Below are positions 8,026-17,156 of a stretch of 64,000 nucleotides of DNA, piece after piece. Position 1 is the first letter of the stretch. Each line of letters begins with the position of its first letter. The DNA lies in the NCBI GenBank assembly GCA_937862815.1, contig CALMED010000007.1, positions 124,001 to 188,000 on the forward strand. Direction: 5' to 3'. The translations under genes and the position numbers were made by a program. The DNA is from an uncultured Chitinophagaceae bacterium. Its GTDB lineage: Bacteria > Bacteroidota > Bacteroidia > Chitinophagales > Chitinophagaceae. The notes beneath the pieces were generated by a model. That model had not been told where the DNA came from and did not search any database. It saw nothing but the letters and a program-made list of their open reading frames with translations.

Positions 8026-8760
8026 TTATTTCCATTTCCCAAGCTGCTGCAGCACAGCCCGCAGGTCTTTGGGCAGAGGCGCTTCCAGTTCCCGCACTTC
8101 CCCCGATAGGTCCTTAAAACGGATTTTCCATGCATGCAGGGCGAGGCGGTTCAGCAACGGCCGTTCCTGTTCCTCCGATTTCGACAATTTAAATTTCCGG
8201 CCCTTGAGGCTGCTCAGCAACAACGGATCGGCCGTGCCGTACACATCGTCGCACACAATGGGATGCCCGATGTGTTTCATGTGCACCCGGATCTGGTGCG
8301 TGCGGCCGGTGTGGATGCGGAACTCCAGCCAGGCATAACGGCCATAGCTTTGTACCACCCGGAAATCGGTTTGCGAGGATTTACCTTTCTGGTGCGTGAG
8401 GTAGGTTCCTTTCTTTGCCGGGTTTTCCATGATGGGTGCATCCACGCTGCCTTCCGGCTGGTAGGGTACGCCGTGCACCAACCCCTGATAATACTTTTCC
8501 ACGGTGCGGTCTTCAAACTGCTGCGAGAGGTGTTTGTGCGTCGCTTCATCCCGGGCAAAGAGGATGAGCCCGCTGGTCATTTTATCCAGCCGGTGCACCA
8601 CCCATACTTTCCCATAGCGTTCCTGCAACAGGTCTTTCAGGGAGGGTTCCGACTGCTCCCGGTCGGGGATGGAGAGCAGCCCGGCGGGCTTGTTAACGGC
8701 GATCCAGCCCCCGGCTGGATCGCCGGGGCTAAGGGCGAGGATATCCGGCTTATTCTTCAT
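8026..8760 (-). CDS. RluA-family pseudouridine synthase
   Basis: This protein of about 244 residues isomerises uridine to pseudouridine in rRNA or tRNA. The RluA signature appears as WVVHRLDKMTSGLILFA, where the aspartate of RLD is the catalytic nucleophile. RIHTGRTHQIRVHMKHIGHP is the second family motif. No S4 RNA-binding domain is visible, so it resembles the short RluA/TruC type. I chose the start MKNKPD (8760), which overlaps the end of the upstream pseudouridine synthase gene by 11 bases; an in-frame ATG at 8799 would give a lysine-rich extension. Overlapping genes suggest one transcript. The target nucleotide is not predictable here. Confidence 0.88.
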   Translation of the reverse strand: MKNKPDILALSPGDPAGGWIAVNKPAGLLSIPDREQSEPSLKDLLQERYGKVWVVHRLDKMTSGLILFARDEATHKHLSQQFEDRTVEKYYQGLVHGVPYQPEGSVDAPIMENPAKKGTYLTHQKGKSSQTDFRVVQSYGRYAWLEFRIHTGRTHQIRVHMKHIGHPIVCDDVYGTADPLLLSSLKGRKFKLSKSEEQERPLLNRLALHAWKIRFKDLSGEVRELEAPLPKDLRAVLQQLGKWK

Positions 8761-9751
8761 TGCGGTTGCGGGCTTTTTCTTCTTCTTTCTTGCGTACAAA
8801 CGACTTGTTCAGGAATTTCAGCAGGCGTACTTCTTTTTCGGAGAGATGCCGCCATTTGCCACGGTCCACGTTCTTTTTGCTGAGGTTGGCAAAGAGCACC
8901 CGGTCGAGGCCCTTCACATCATAGCCCAGGTGTTCAAACATGCGGCGCACGATGCGGTTGCGCCCGCTGTGGATTTCGATGCCGATGATCTTTTTGTTTT
9001 TGGCATCGGCATAGCCCACGGCGTCCGGGGCAATGAAACCGTCTTCCAGCGTAACCCCCTGCAGCAGTTGTTCAAAGTCGCGTTTTTCCAGCGGACGGTC
9101 GAGTGTCACTTCGTACACTTTCTTCACCTGGAAGCTGGGGTGCGACAGTTTCTGGGTCAGCTCCCCGTCGTTGGTCAGCAGCAATACCCCCGTTGTATTT
9201 CGGTCGAGACGTCCCACGGGGTAAATCCGCTGCGGCGTAACGCCTTTCATCAGGTCCATGATGGTCTTGCGGCCCTGCGGGTCCTCCGAGGTGGTGATGT
9301 AATCCTTCGGCTTGTTCAGCAGGATGTACACCAGTTCCCGCTGCACCTGTACGCGTTTGCCGTTAACCTTAATTTCATCCTGCTCCTGCACTTTGTAGCC
9401 GGGTTCGGTTACGACCACGTTATTTACCTTCACTTTTTCTTCCTTGATCAGCATCACCGCGTCGCGGCGGCTGCATACGCCGCAGTGGGCAATGAATTTA
9501 TTCAGCGGCATGGCGGCAGGTGCTGCTGTTGCGGTGGCAGCGGGTTTGCTGCTGCGGGAACGCACTGGTGCGCCGGCCGGTTTTCCCCCGGTGGCCGCGG
9601 CCGGTTTACGGGAACCGGATTCCTGCTTTTTCTTCTCTTCAAACCAGGCTTTCTTTTCGGCTCTTGCCTTGCGTTTTTCCTGGCGGAGTTCTTCTTTTTT
9701 CTGTGCGTTGGACTTCTGTCCGCTGAATTTCTGAAAATACGGGTTGGCCAT
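8750..9751 (-). CDS. RsuA/RluB-family pseudouridine synthase with basic N-terminal extension
   Basis: This protein of about 333 residues starts MANPYFQKFSG. The first 85 or so residues are a disordered Lys/Arg/Ala-rich tail (KKEELRQEKRKARAEKK). An S4 RNA-binding domain follows (PLNKFIAHCGVCSRRDAVML), then the RsuA-type catalytic core with the nucleophile in YPVGRLDRNTTGVLLLTNDG and the closing motif GRNRIVRRMFEHLGYDV. This architecture fits RluB/RluE-type enzymes that modify 23S rRNA. A second short basic tail (KSFVRKKEEEKARNRN) ends the protein. It is the first gene of a two-gene unit with the RluA-family enzyme. Confidence 0.9.
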   Translation of the reverse strand: MANPYFQKFSGQKSNAQKKEELRQEKRKARAEKKAWFEEKKKQESGSRKPAAATGGKPAGAPVRSRSSKPAATATAAPAAMPLNKFIAHCGVCSRRDAVMLIKEEKVKVNNVVVTEPGYKVQEQDEIKVNGKRVQVQRELVYILLNKPKDYITTSEDPQGRKTIMDLMKGVTPQRIYPVGRLDRNTTGVLLLTNDGELTQKLSHPSFQVKKVYEVTLDRPLEKRDFEQLLQGVTLEDGFIAPDAVGYADAKNKKIIGIEIHSGRNRIVRRMFEHLGYDVKGLDRVLFANLSKKNVDRGKWRHLSEKEVRLLKFLNKSFVRKKEEEKARNRNEE

Positions 9752-9862
9752 GTGTTGGGTTTTGCTGTTTTGCAACAGGAGTTAAAAAGTTGTAAATCTT
9801 AAGTTACGGGTTGTAAGTTTTCAGTTCCAATAGAGAAGATTTTCATGGTCTCAGCGGATAAC

Positions 9863-10927
9863 TTACGCCTTATTGCTTAAAATTTCTTTATTCGCCAGCT
9901 GTCCGCAGGCGGCGTCAATATCTTTTCCCCTGCTGCGGCGCAGGCGGGCGTTTACACGGTTCTTTTCCAGGTGTTGCATGAACTGGTCCACCACCTTTTC
10001 GTCGGGTTTCTGAAAGCGGGCTTTGTCAATGGGGTTGTATTCAATGATGTTGATGAGATCGGCCGGTACCTGCCGGTAAACGCGGATCAGCTCATCGGCA
10101 TCTTTCAGGCTGTCGTTGAAATCCTTGAACAGGATGTATTCAAAGGTGATTTCATTGCCGGTCTTCTTGTAAAAATAATTGAGTGCATCAATCAGCGATT
10201 TGATGTTATTGGTGTCGTTGATGGGCATGATCTCATTCCGCTTGGTGTCGTTGGCGGCGTGCAGCGATAAAGCCAGCTTGAAGCGCACCCCGTCATCGCC
10301 CAGCTGTTTGATCTGTTTGGCTACGCCGGCAGTGGAAACGGTGATACGGCGGGCGCTCATGCCCAGCCCGTCGGGCGAGGTGATCCGCTCAATGGCTTTC
10401 AGCACGTTTTTATAATTGAGCAGGGGTTCACCCATGCCCATGAAGACGATGTTGGTCAGTTTTTTGTTGTACACCCGCTCGCTCTGCTGGTTGATGAGCA
10501 CCACTTGATCATAAATTTCATCGAAGCTGAGGTTCCGCCTGCGCTCCATGTACCCGGTGGCGCAGAACTTACAGGTGAGCGAACAACCAATCTGGGAAGA
10601 AACACAGGCGGTCTTCCGGTCTTCGGTGGGGATGAGTACGCCTTCCACGAGATGCCCGTCATGGGTACGGAAGCGGGATTTAATGGTGCCGTCGGCCGAA
10701 TACTGTGTAGCATCCTCTGTTAATGCAGGCAGGGTAAACTGTTCGCCCAGTTTCTGCCGCAGTTCTTTGCTCAGGTTCGTCATATCGGCAAAGCTGTGGG
10801 CATGTTTCTGCCACAGCCATTCGTAGACCTGTTTGGCCCGGAATTTGGGTTCGCCCAATTCCCCGAAATATGCCTGCATCTCCTCCGGATCAAGGTCCCT
10901 GATATTCTTTCCTTTCACTACCTGCAT
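9863..10927 (-). CDS. rlmN: Dual-specificity RNA methyltransferase RlmN (radical SAM)
   Basis: This 354-residue radical SAM enzyme methylates C2 of adenosine 2503 in 23S rRNA and A37 in some tRNAs. The iron-sulfur motif CX3CX2C is in GCSLTCKFCATG (Cys115, Cys119, Cys122). GMGEPLLNY and the segment RITVSTAGVAKQI are typical. The C-terminal part holds GKDIDAACGQL, whose cysteine matches the mechanistic thiol. I chose the start MQVVKGKNIRDLDPEEM at 10927 because a TACCTTTG box lies four bases upstream; a longer frame would run into the divergent thiolase. The gene is divergent from the thiolase across 67 bases. Confidence 0.95.
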   Translation of the reverse strand: MQVVKGKNIRDLDPEEMQAYFGELGEPKFRAKQVYEWLWQKHAHSFADMTNLSKELRQKLGEQFTLPALTEDATQYSADGTIKSRFRTHDGHLVEGVLIPTEDRKTACVSSQIGCSLTCKFCATGYMERRRNLSFDEIYDQVVLINQQSERVYNKKLTNIVFMGMGEPLLNYKNVLKAIERITSPDGLGMSARRITVSTAGVAKQIKQLGDDGVRFKLALSLHAANDTKRNEIMPINDTNNIKSLIDALNYFYKKTGNEITFEYILFKDFNDSLKDADELIRVYRQVPADLINIIEYNPIDKARFQKPDEKVVDQFMQHLEKNRVNARLRRSRGKDIDAACGQLANKEILSNKA

Positions 10928-10931
10928 CCCG

Positions 10932-10939
10932 CAAAGGTA
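10932..10939 (-). promoter_or_regulatory. -7 box TACCTTTG for rlmN
   Basis: This exact TAnnTTTG box on the minus strand ends four bases before the rlmN ATG, the same spacing as at rimM and mnmE. Confidence 0.6.
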
Positions 10940-10969
10940 CAAAGCGGCTGCCGAATGCAGGGGGTTGAT

Positions 10970-10977
10970 TACTTTTG
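10970..10977 (+). promoter_or_regulatory. -7 box TACTTTTG for the thiolase gene
   Basis: This exact TAnnTTTG box lies 17 bases before the thiolase ATG. Together with the rlmN box it makes a compact divergent promoter pair. Confidence 0.55.
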
Positions 10978-10994
10978 ACCCATATACGATTGCC

Positions 10995-12194
10995 ATGAAA
11001 CCCGTTTATGTGATTGATTGTCTGCGCACGCCCATTGGTAAATACGGCGGCGCCCTCGCTTCGGTTCGTCCCGACGACCTGCTGGCCCATACCATCAAAG
11101 CCCTGCTCGGGCGGCACCCTTCTCTCGATCCCCAGGCCATTGAAGATGTGATTGCCGGTGCCGCCAACCAAAGCGGTGAAGACAACCGCAACGTTGCCCG
11201 CATGGCGGCCTTGCTGGCCGGCTTACCGGTGTCGGTGGCCGGGACTACGGTGAACCGGCTTTGCGCCAGCGGCCTGCAGGCCATCATGGACGCCGCACGT
11301 GCCATTGCCTGCGGCGAAGGAGACCTGTACATCGCCTGCGGGGTGGAGAGCATGAGCCGTGCCCCCTTTGTATTGCCCAAACAGGGCGATGCATACGGCC
11401 GCAAGGCCGAGTTGTATGATACCACCCTGGGCTGGCGTTTTCTCAACCCCCGCCTGGCGGAGCTGTACCCTCCCTATTCCATGGGCGAAACGGCCGAAAA
11501 CGTAGCCCGGCAGTGGAATATTTCCCGGCAGGCGCAGGATGCCTTCGCGTTGCAAAGCCAGGAGCGTTACTTCGCGGCGGAAGCGGCGGGGAAGTGGACC
11601 GATGAGCGGATACCCGTGGAATCGCTGCGGGGGCGTGACGTGGAGGTGGTGGAAGAAGACGAGCATCCGCGCCGCACGTCACTGGAACAACTCAGCAAGC
11701 TGAAGCCGGCATTTGCAAAGGACGGTACCGTTACGGCCGGCAACGCCAGCGGCATCAACGACGGGGCGGCCGCCCTGCTGCTGGCTTCGGAAGTGGCGGT
11801 GAAAAACCTGGGCCTGCGGCCCCTGGCGCAGATCCGCTCCCTGGCGGTGGCCGGTGTGGATCCGGCCACTATGGGCATCGGGCCCGTACCGGCTACGCAG
11901 AAGGCCTTGCAACGGATGGGTATTGCTGTTGCCGACCTCGGCCTGGTGGAACTCAACGAAGCGTTCGCGTCCCAGAGCATTGCCTGCATCCACGACCTGG
12001 GGCTGGATGCGGAAAAAGTAAACGTAAACGGGGGCGCCATTGCCCTGGGTCACCCGCTGGGCTGCAGCGGTGTGCGCATTACCACCACCCTGCTGCACGA
12101 AATGAAACGGCGGAAAACCAAATACGGCCTGGCCACCATGTGCGTGGGAGTAGGGCAGGGAGCCGCCATTGTGTACGAGGGCCTCATCCGTTAA
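10995..12194 (+). CDS. Thiolase, PcaF/beta-ketoadipyl-CoA type
   Basis: This 399-residue thiolase cleaves or forms 3-ketoacyl-CoA. The nucleophile is Cys90 in VNRLCASGLQA. The histidine motif is GGAIALGHPLGCSG and the second catalytic cysteine is in TMCVGVGQGAA. The N-terminal segment CLRTPIGKYGGALASVRPDD, the stretch AGAANQSGEDNRNVARM and IGPVPATQKAL match the PcaF/PaaJ subgroup (beta-ketoadipyl-CoA thiolase) better than PhaA. No aromatic-degradation genes are adjacent, so the in vivo substrate could also be an ordinary 3-ketoacyl-CoA. The ATG at 10995 follows the promoter box; an upstream frame extension would run into rlmN. Confidence 0.9.
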   Translation: MKPVYVIDCLRTPIGKYGGALASVRPDDLLAHTIKALLGRHPSLDPQAIEDVIAGAANQSGEDNRNVARMAALLAGLPVSVAGTTVNRLCASGLQAIMDAARAIACGEGDLYIACGVESMSRAPFVLPKQGDAYGRKAELYDTTLGWRFLNPRLAELYPPYSMGETAENVARQWNISRQAQDAFALQSQERYFAAEAAGKWTDERIPVESLRGRDVEVVEEDEHPRRTSLEQLSKLKPAFAKDGTVTAGNASGINDGAAALLLASEVAVKNLGLRPLAQIRSLAVAGVDPATMGIGPVPATQKALQRMGIAVADLGLVELNEAFASQSIACIHDLGLDAEKVNVNGGAIALGHPLGCSGVRITTTLLHEMKRRKTKYGLATMCVGVGQGAAIVYEGLIR

Positions 12195-12199
12195 GCGGA

Positions 12200-12697
12200 T
12201 CAGAGGCGTACATCCGCACTCAATGGGCGGAAGGATGTGCCCAGGTAATGGGTTTTTCCATCGCAGGAATATTCCAGCAACAGCGGAAACAGCCGCAAGT
12301 GCCGTGGGTAGGGGGTTCCGTTTTCCCGGGGCACCCCCGGAAATATTTCAATCAGCTCATTGCCGGAACCCGGCACAAGCATCTCATACGCGGTTTGGCC
12401 CGGCAGGCGACCCGCTTTTTCTTTCCGGATGGGTCCGGTTGCTTTTTCGGTCACCATGCTTACATCTTTTCCCTGCAGCCAGGCGCGGTTCACCGTTACC
12501 GCCCGGCCGGGCCAGGGTTCCAGGTACACGCGGTACTGCAGCACCGGGCCGCGGCGTTCCGCGGCAGGCAGCTGTACTACCCCCGGCTTCACCCGGAAGC
12601 TGTACGCATAGATTTTCTTCACCGGGTATTTACCCTGCGCCTGGGAAACTGTGCCGGCCAGCAGCAGCAGATGTGTTATCAACCATGCAGCTTTCAT
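12200..12697 (-). CDS. Hypothetical secreted protein
   Basis: This protein of about 165 residues starts MKAAWLITHLLLLAGTVSQAQ, a clear Sec signal peptide with a probable cut after SQA. The mature part is beta-rich, with segments such as KIYAYSFRVKPGVVQLP, QYRVYLEPWPG and HLRLFPLLLEYSCDGKTHYL. No family is recognised. The ATG at 12697 gives a better signal peptide than one six codons upstream. It lies six bases from the convergent thiolase stop and just downstream of the large beta-propeller gene on the same strand, so the two may share a transcript. It is likely a periplasmic or surface protein. Confidence 0.65.
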   Translation of the reverse strand: MKAAWLITHLLLLAGTVSQAQGKYPVKKIYAYSFRVKPGVVQLPAAERRGPVLQYRVYLEPWPGRAVTVNRAWLQGKDVSMVTEKATGPIRKEKAGRLPGQTAYEMLVPGSGNELIEIFPGVPRENGTPYPRHLRLFPLLLEYSCDGKTHYLGTSFRPLSADVRL

Positions 12698-12740
12698 GAT
12701 AAGGAAGGGATGCACCGCCTTGCGGTCTGCATGCTGTTTT

Positions 12741-15578
12741 TTAGTTTTTCACAAATTTTTGCAGGTGCTTGTATTGGCGGTTGTCGCTGATGATTTCCAG
12801 AACATAGTTACCGGCCGGCAGCTGGCTGATGTTCAGTTCGCCGGCACTGTAGCTGCTGGTTTTTTGCAGCACGGTCTGCCCGCTCATGCCAAACACCCGG
12901 ATGTTTACGGAACGTATACCGGTGGCCGTACCGGGCTGATAGCGGATGCTGCCTTGTGCCACGGTGGGATAGACCGATTGGATAAAGCTGCGGTCGTTCA
13001 CGATGAGGTTGGAAACCGGCGTCGTAAAAGGAACCGTGGTGTAGAACATGCCATTACCATGCGTGCCTACCAGCAGCGTGTTATCGGAGGCCCGCAGGGC
13101 CAGGTCGTTTATTAGTGCACCCTGCATTACCGGCGGGCCTTCCAGGGTCCACAAGGTGGATGGACCGTTGATAGCAGTGGTGCTGAACAGACCGATGGAG
13201 GTACCTACATAGTATTCCACGTTTGTGCTGCGGGGTATGATGGCGCAACTCCGGAATGAAGGCGTGTTCAGGTTGCCCTGCACCAGTTGCCAGGTGGGGG
13301 TGGGTGAAGTGGCATTGCCGGTCCAGAAAGCGCTTTGTACGTTGTAGTTGGATACCACCACCATTACCGTATCGGGGTTGCGGGGATTTACCGCAATATG
13401 CCGCACGAGCGACTGATTGGTCATGCCGGTTACAGGTGAAATATTTGCCGGCAGGGTGCCGGGCGCAGCATTGCGGGGATCTGCCAGCCGGTACACTTTT
13501 CCATCGGTAGTGCCAATGAAAAGGTAGGAGCCGCTTCCGGCATAGGTACCACGGGAGGTGGCCAGTGCAAAGATGCTGCCGGTGAGGGTGCTTTCAATGC
13601 CGGTCATCCGCTGCCAGCCGCTGAACTGGGTAACGGTGCTGGCATTGTTGGTGCGCCAAACCTCGTTGAAGGCCGCGAAATAGAGCGTTTCGGTATTATC
13701 CTGGTCGAGGTGGAAATACGTGATAAACTCGCCGTCGGAAGATCCGCTGGGTTTGATGTAGGTGAGTGAGGGCGATGTGCGGTTCAGGTTCAGCCGGTAG
13801 ATATCGCCTTCCTGGGCGGAGCCGTAGAGGAACTGCTGGGTGGAGGTGCTGGGCGATAAACCGCAGGCGCCGCCATCGCCGCCAATCAGTACATAGTGAT
13901 CGTTGGGGTCGGGACGAACAACTGCCAGCAAACCGCGGGCATCGCGGTAGGTGGTGCTGTTATCCTGCGCCCCTCCGGCGAATGCGAGGGAGCCCGGTGT
14001 GGGGTCTATGGCCACGTGATAATACTGTACTGTCTGGAATTGTCCGTTCCGGGTACTCCAGGCCACACTGGTGGCGGTAATATTATCGGTTACCTGCAAG
14101 CCGCCATCGTTGGCTACCACCAGGCGGTTGGGGTTGGTGGGGTCGAAAGCATACGCGTGGAAGTCTACGTGGCTCACACCACCGGGATCGGTGTAGGTAG
14201 TAGAGGTTTCACCGCCGATAAAGGTGCCGGCTGAAGCAAATCCGTTGGTGGACCGGTAGAGGTTTACTCCCCCCGCCACCACAAGGTCGGGGTTGGTGGG
14301 GTGCACGGCCACCATCATGTTGTATTCTTCCTGTGTTTCCATGCGGGTAATGAAGGTGCCGCCCGATACGCGGTCGGCCCGCAGGAAGTTGCGTCGGTTT
14401 TCACTCCATACCGGTGTGCCCCCCGAGAGGTCCACCCGGAAGAGATCGGCTTCGGAAAAACCGTTGAAGGACTTCAGGCCGTTTTCATACATCACATAAC
14501 AAATGGCTGGATTGCTGGGTGCGAGACTCAAAACGGTTCGACCCCATCCGCCAACAAAGCTGCCGCCGGAGATGCTGTTGTTGTAGGCGCTCCATCCCGC
14601 CACGGAGTCGGCCTGGCCAAAACGCCCCCCGGCAATACGGGAAAAGTTTACCCCGTTGGTAGAGGTCCACACGCCCACGGTGTCGCGGTCGCTGTTCCGG
14701 CCGGAAAAACTGGCATAATAGCGGGTTCCGTCTTTGGAAATGATCACGTCGGTAACCATATTGAAAACGCTCTGGCTGAGATTGCTGTCGCGGAGCACAA
14801 AAAACCAGTTGATGCCCCCGTCATTCGACAGGAGGATGTAGTTGAGTACGGCGGCATAAACCCAGCCGTTGGGTGCTACCTGTACGTTGAATACGATGTC
14901 GAAGATGTTATCCAGCACGGTGATGGCGCCGCCGGCGGTGGCAGCCAGTTTGGTCCAGGTGAGACCGTTGTCGGTTGATTTTAAGATACCGTTGCCCGGT
15001 ATGAATGCGTTCGGGTATTCCGGTGATGCGCCCAGCAATTCACCGGTACCTGCGTACCAGGTATCCTGGAAGCCCGGCCGCGGGTCCTGGGCCAGGCAGG
15101 TGATGTTGCGTACTTCGGCTGTGGGGTGCACAAAATTCCAGGTGTTTCCGCCGTCGGTGGAGCGGAACATGCCACCCGAAACGCCGCCCGCCAGCATGAT
15201 CTGGTTGTTGCGCATGTCGTAGGCAACCGCCCGGCTGCGTCCGCCCAGCCGGGATGGTCCGGCCGATGTATAGGTATTATTGATCGTCGTACGGAATCCT
15301 TCTGTGTTCTGCCGGGAAAGGATGTCCCGCAGTTGGGCTGCTTCCCGCCGGTGAATATCGCGGGGTATTAAGCCGGTGGCCGGGTCGTGCAGGAGTTTCC
15401 ATTCATACTCCCAGCGCTTCCCGCTGGCTTCTTTTTCTTTTTCTTCATAATTGACAGAGGCTGTCAGGCTGCGCTCGATCCGTTTTTTTTCAGGCAGGCT
15501 GTTGTTGGGTTGCAGGAAAAAAAACAGAACTGCTGCTGCAGCCACAGCCAGCACAGTGGGAAGGAGGAAACGTTTCAT
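12741..15578 (-). CDS. Secreted beta-propeller (BNR/sortilin-like) protein with T9SS type A sorting domain
   Basis: This 945-residue protein begins with a signal-anchor-like segment (MKRFLLPTVLAVAAAAVLFF). The body carries repeated Asp-box motifs of sialidase/VPS10-type propellers, seen as STDGGNTWNF, STDNGLTWTK and SNDGGINWFF. No sialidase catalytic residues can be assigned, so it may be a binding or structural propeller. The last 80 or so residues form a Por secretion system C-terminal domain (SVYPTVAQGSIRYQ, VRVFGMSG-like VNIRVFGMSGQTVLQ, LPAGNYVLEI). Proteins of this type are exported by Sec, crossed by T9SS and anchored or released at the surface. The substrate is unknown. Confidence 0.85.
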   Translation of the reverse strand: MKRFLLPTVLAVAAAAVLFFFLQPNNSLPEKKRIERSLTASVNYEEKEKEASGKRWEYEWKLLHDPATGLIPRDIHRREAAQLRDILSRQNTEGFRTTINNTYTSAGPSRLGGRSRAVAYDMRNNQIMLAGGVSGGMFRSTDGGNTWNFVHPTAEVRNITCLAQDPRPGFQDTWYAGTGELLGASPEYPNAFIPGNGILKSTDNGLTWTKLAATAGGAITVLDNIFDIVFNVQVAPNGWVYAAVLNYILLSNDGGINWFFVLRDSNLSQSVFNMVTDVIISKDGTRYYASFSGRNSDRDTVGVWTSTNGVNFSRIAGGRFGQADSVAGWSAYNNSISGGSFVGGWGRTVLSLAPSNPAICYVMYENGLKSFNGFSEADLFRVDLSGGTPVWSENRRNFLRADRVSGGTFITRMETQEEYNMMVAVHPTNPDLVVAGGVNLYRSTNGFASAGTFIGGETSTTYTDPGGVSHVDFHAYAFDPTNPNRLVVANDGGLQVTDNITATSVAWSTRNGQFQTVQYYHVAIDPTPGSLAFAGGAQDNSTTYRDARGLLAVVRPDPNDHYVLIGGDGGACGLSPSTSTQQFLYGSAQEGDIYRLNLNRTSPSLTYIKPSGSSDGEFITYFHLDQDNTETLYFAAFNEVWRTNNASTVTQFSGWQRMTGIESTLTGSIFALATSRGTYAGSGSYLFIGTTDGKVYRLADPRNAAPGTLPANISPVTGMTNQSLVRHIAVNPRNPDTVMVVVSNYNVQSAFWTGNATSPTPTWQLVQGNLNTPSFRSCAIIPRSTNVEYYVGTSIGLFSTTAINGPSTLWTLEGPPVMQGALINDLALRASDNTLLVGTHGNGMFYTTVPFTTPVSNLIVNDRSFIQSVYPTVAQGSIRYQPGTATGIRSVNIRVFGMSGQTVLQKTSSYSAGELNISQLPAGNYVLEIISDNRQYKHLQKFVKN

Positions 15579-15718
15579 AACAGAAGGGGGATGAAGTATA
15601 AAGGGAAATTACAGCTTTTTCCGTTACGATCTGTTTTGTGGAATGCATGAAACAGCCGCCAGAAACTTTACTTCCGCAAAGCAACAGTGATTCCCTGATC
15701 CTGTTTGTAGAATTCTTT

Positions 15719-17092
15719 CTAAAAAAAACCAAAGGAGAGGATTTCTGCCGCACCCAGCAACTGCTGCTGCCCGGTGGGCAGGTGACGCACCACGTACTGC
15801 TCCTGTTCCAGCTCCCGCGAGCCAATGATGATGGCGTAAGGAATGCCCTTTTTTTCGGCATAGCGGAACTGCTTGTCCATTTTCTGGGGTTCGTGGTACA
15901 ACTCCCCGGCAATGCCTTTGCTGCGCAGTTGCTGCAAGAGCCGGAAAGCGGTTTGGCTTTCTTCTGCTCCGAGGTTGAAGAACAGGACTCTTGGTCCGCC
16001 CTGCACCGTTGCCGGAAACAACTGCTGCGCTTCCAGCACATCGTAAATACGGTCTACTCCAAAGGAGATGCCAATGCCGGGTATGCCCGGAACGCCAAAG
16101 AGGCCCGTGAGATCGTCATAGCGACCACCTCCGCCAATGCTCCCCATCTGGATGCCGGGCGCTTTTACTTCAAAGATGATACCGGTGTAGTAGTTGAGTC
16201 CGCGGGCCAGGGTAAAGTCCACGGTGAGCGTGCAGCGGCTGCCGGCCGGGAAGTGATGCAGCAGCCAGGTGATTTCCCGGGCGCCTTCCACAGCTGCCGG
16301 TTCTTCCCCAAGCAGACCCTGCAGGGCCCGCAGTTTTTCTTCATTGCTGCCTTCGATCAGCAGGTAGCGTTCAATGGCTGCAATCTGACCGGCATTCAAC
16401 CCGCGTTGTTCCAGTTCTTCTTTTACTTTTTCCGCCCCAATTTTATCAAGCTTGTCAATGGCCGTGGTGATGGCGGTAAGCTGGTTGGCACCGCCGCAAC
16501 TTTCGGCCAGGGCTGCCAGTATTTTCCGGCTGTTGACGCGGATGTCGGCCGGTATGCCCAGTCGTTCGAAAACAGTGGCATAGATGGCGGCCAGTTCGGC
16601 TTCGTTGTACAGCGACCGGCTGCCTACAATGTCGGCGTCGCACTGGTAGAATTCGCGGTAACGTCCCTTCTGCGGCCGGTCGGCACGCCACACCGGCTGC
16701 ATCTGGTAGCGGCGGAAGGGCAGGGTCAGCTGCTGGTGGTTCATGGCTACATAGCGGGCGAAGGGGATGGTGAGATCGTATTTCAGCGCCCGCTCGGTAA
16801 TTAAGGCCGTGTTTTTCCCCTGCAGCACCTCCTCAAAAGCTGTACGGGTCTGCTCGTGCTTTTCCGGCCGTTCAAGGCCGTTATTGAGAATTTTAAATAT
16901 CAGCTTGTCACCTTCTTCCCCGTATTTACCCATGAGGGTGCTCAGTTGTTCCATGGCGGGGGTTTCCAGGGGTTCAAAGCCATACAGCTCAAACACGTCC
17001 CGGATCGTGTTCATGATATAGGAACGTTTGCGTACGGTTGCTGCGTCAAAATCGCGGGTGCCCTGGGGCAGGGTCACATTTACTTTTGCCAT
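15719..17092 (-). CDS. hisS: Histidyl-tRNA synthetase
   Basis: This 457-residue class II synthetase charges tRNA-His. Motif 1 lies near FELYGFEPLETPAMEQL. Motif 2 includes PVWRADRPQKGRYREFYQCD. The histidine-specific loops are seen as ARGLNYYTGIIFEVK and IGGGGRYDDLTGLFG, and motif 3 as GISFGVDRIYDVL. The C-terminal anticodon-binding domain starts at about residue 360 (RVLFFNLGAEESQTAFRLL). Start MAKVNVTLPQGTRDF is canonical. It lies downstream of the phosphatase gene's opposite end with a 64-base gap and no obvious terminator. Confidence 0.96.
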   Translation of the reverse strand: MAKVNVTLPQGTRDFDAATVRKRSYIMNTIRDVFELYGFEPLETPAMEQLSTLMGKYGEEGDKLIFKILNNGLERPEKHEQTRTAFEEVLQGKNTALITERALKYDLTIPFARYVAMNHQQLTLPFRRYQMQPVWRADRPQKGRYREFYQCDADIVGSRSLYNEAELAAIYATVFERLGIPADIRVNSRKILAALAESCGGANQLTAITTAIDKLDKIGAEKVKEELEQRGLNAGQIAAIERYLLIEGSNEEKLRALQGLLGEEPAAVEGAREITWLLHHFPAGSRCTLTVDFTLARGLNYYTGIIFEVKAPGIQMGSIGGGGRYDDLTGLFGVPGIPGIGISFGVDRIYDVLEAQQLFPATVQGGPRVLFFNLGAEESQTAFRLLQQLRSKGIAGELYHEPQKMDKQFRYAEKKGIPYAIIIGSRELEQEQYVVRHLPTGQQQLLGAAEILSFGFF

Positions 17093-17156
17093 GTGGTGCG
17101 CTTAAATGGTGGACGGGTGAATTTCATGGAGGGATTACTTGCTGATGGAGTTTGCT

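Noticed and set aside
9776..9862. Repeated GTTGTAA words in the gap before the pseudouridine synthase gene
   Set aside because: They are short and imperfect, with no regular spacing, and could be chance in AT-rich sequence.
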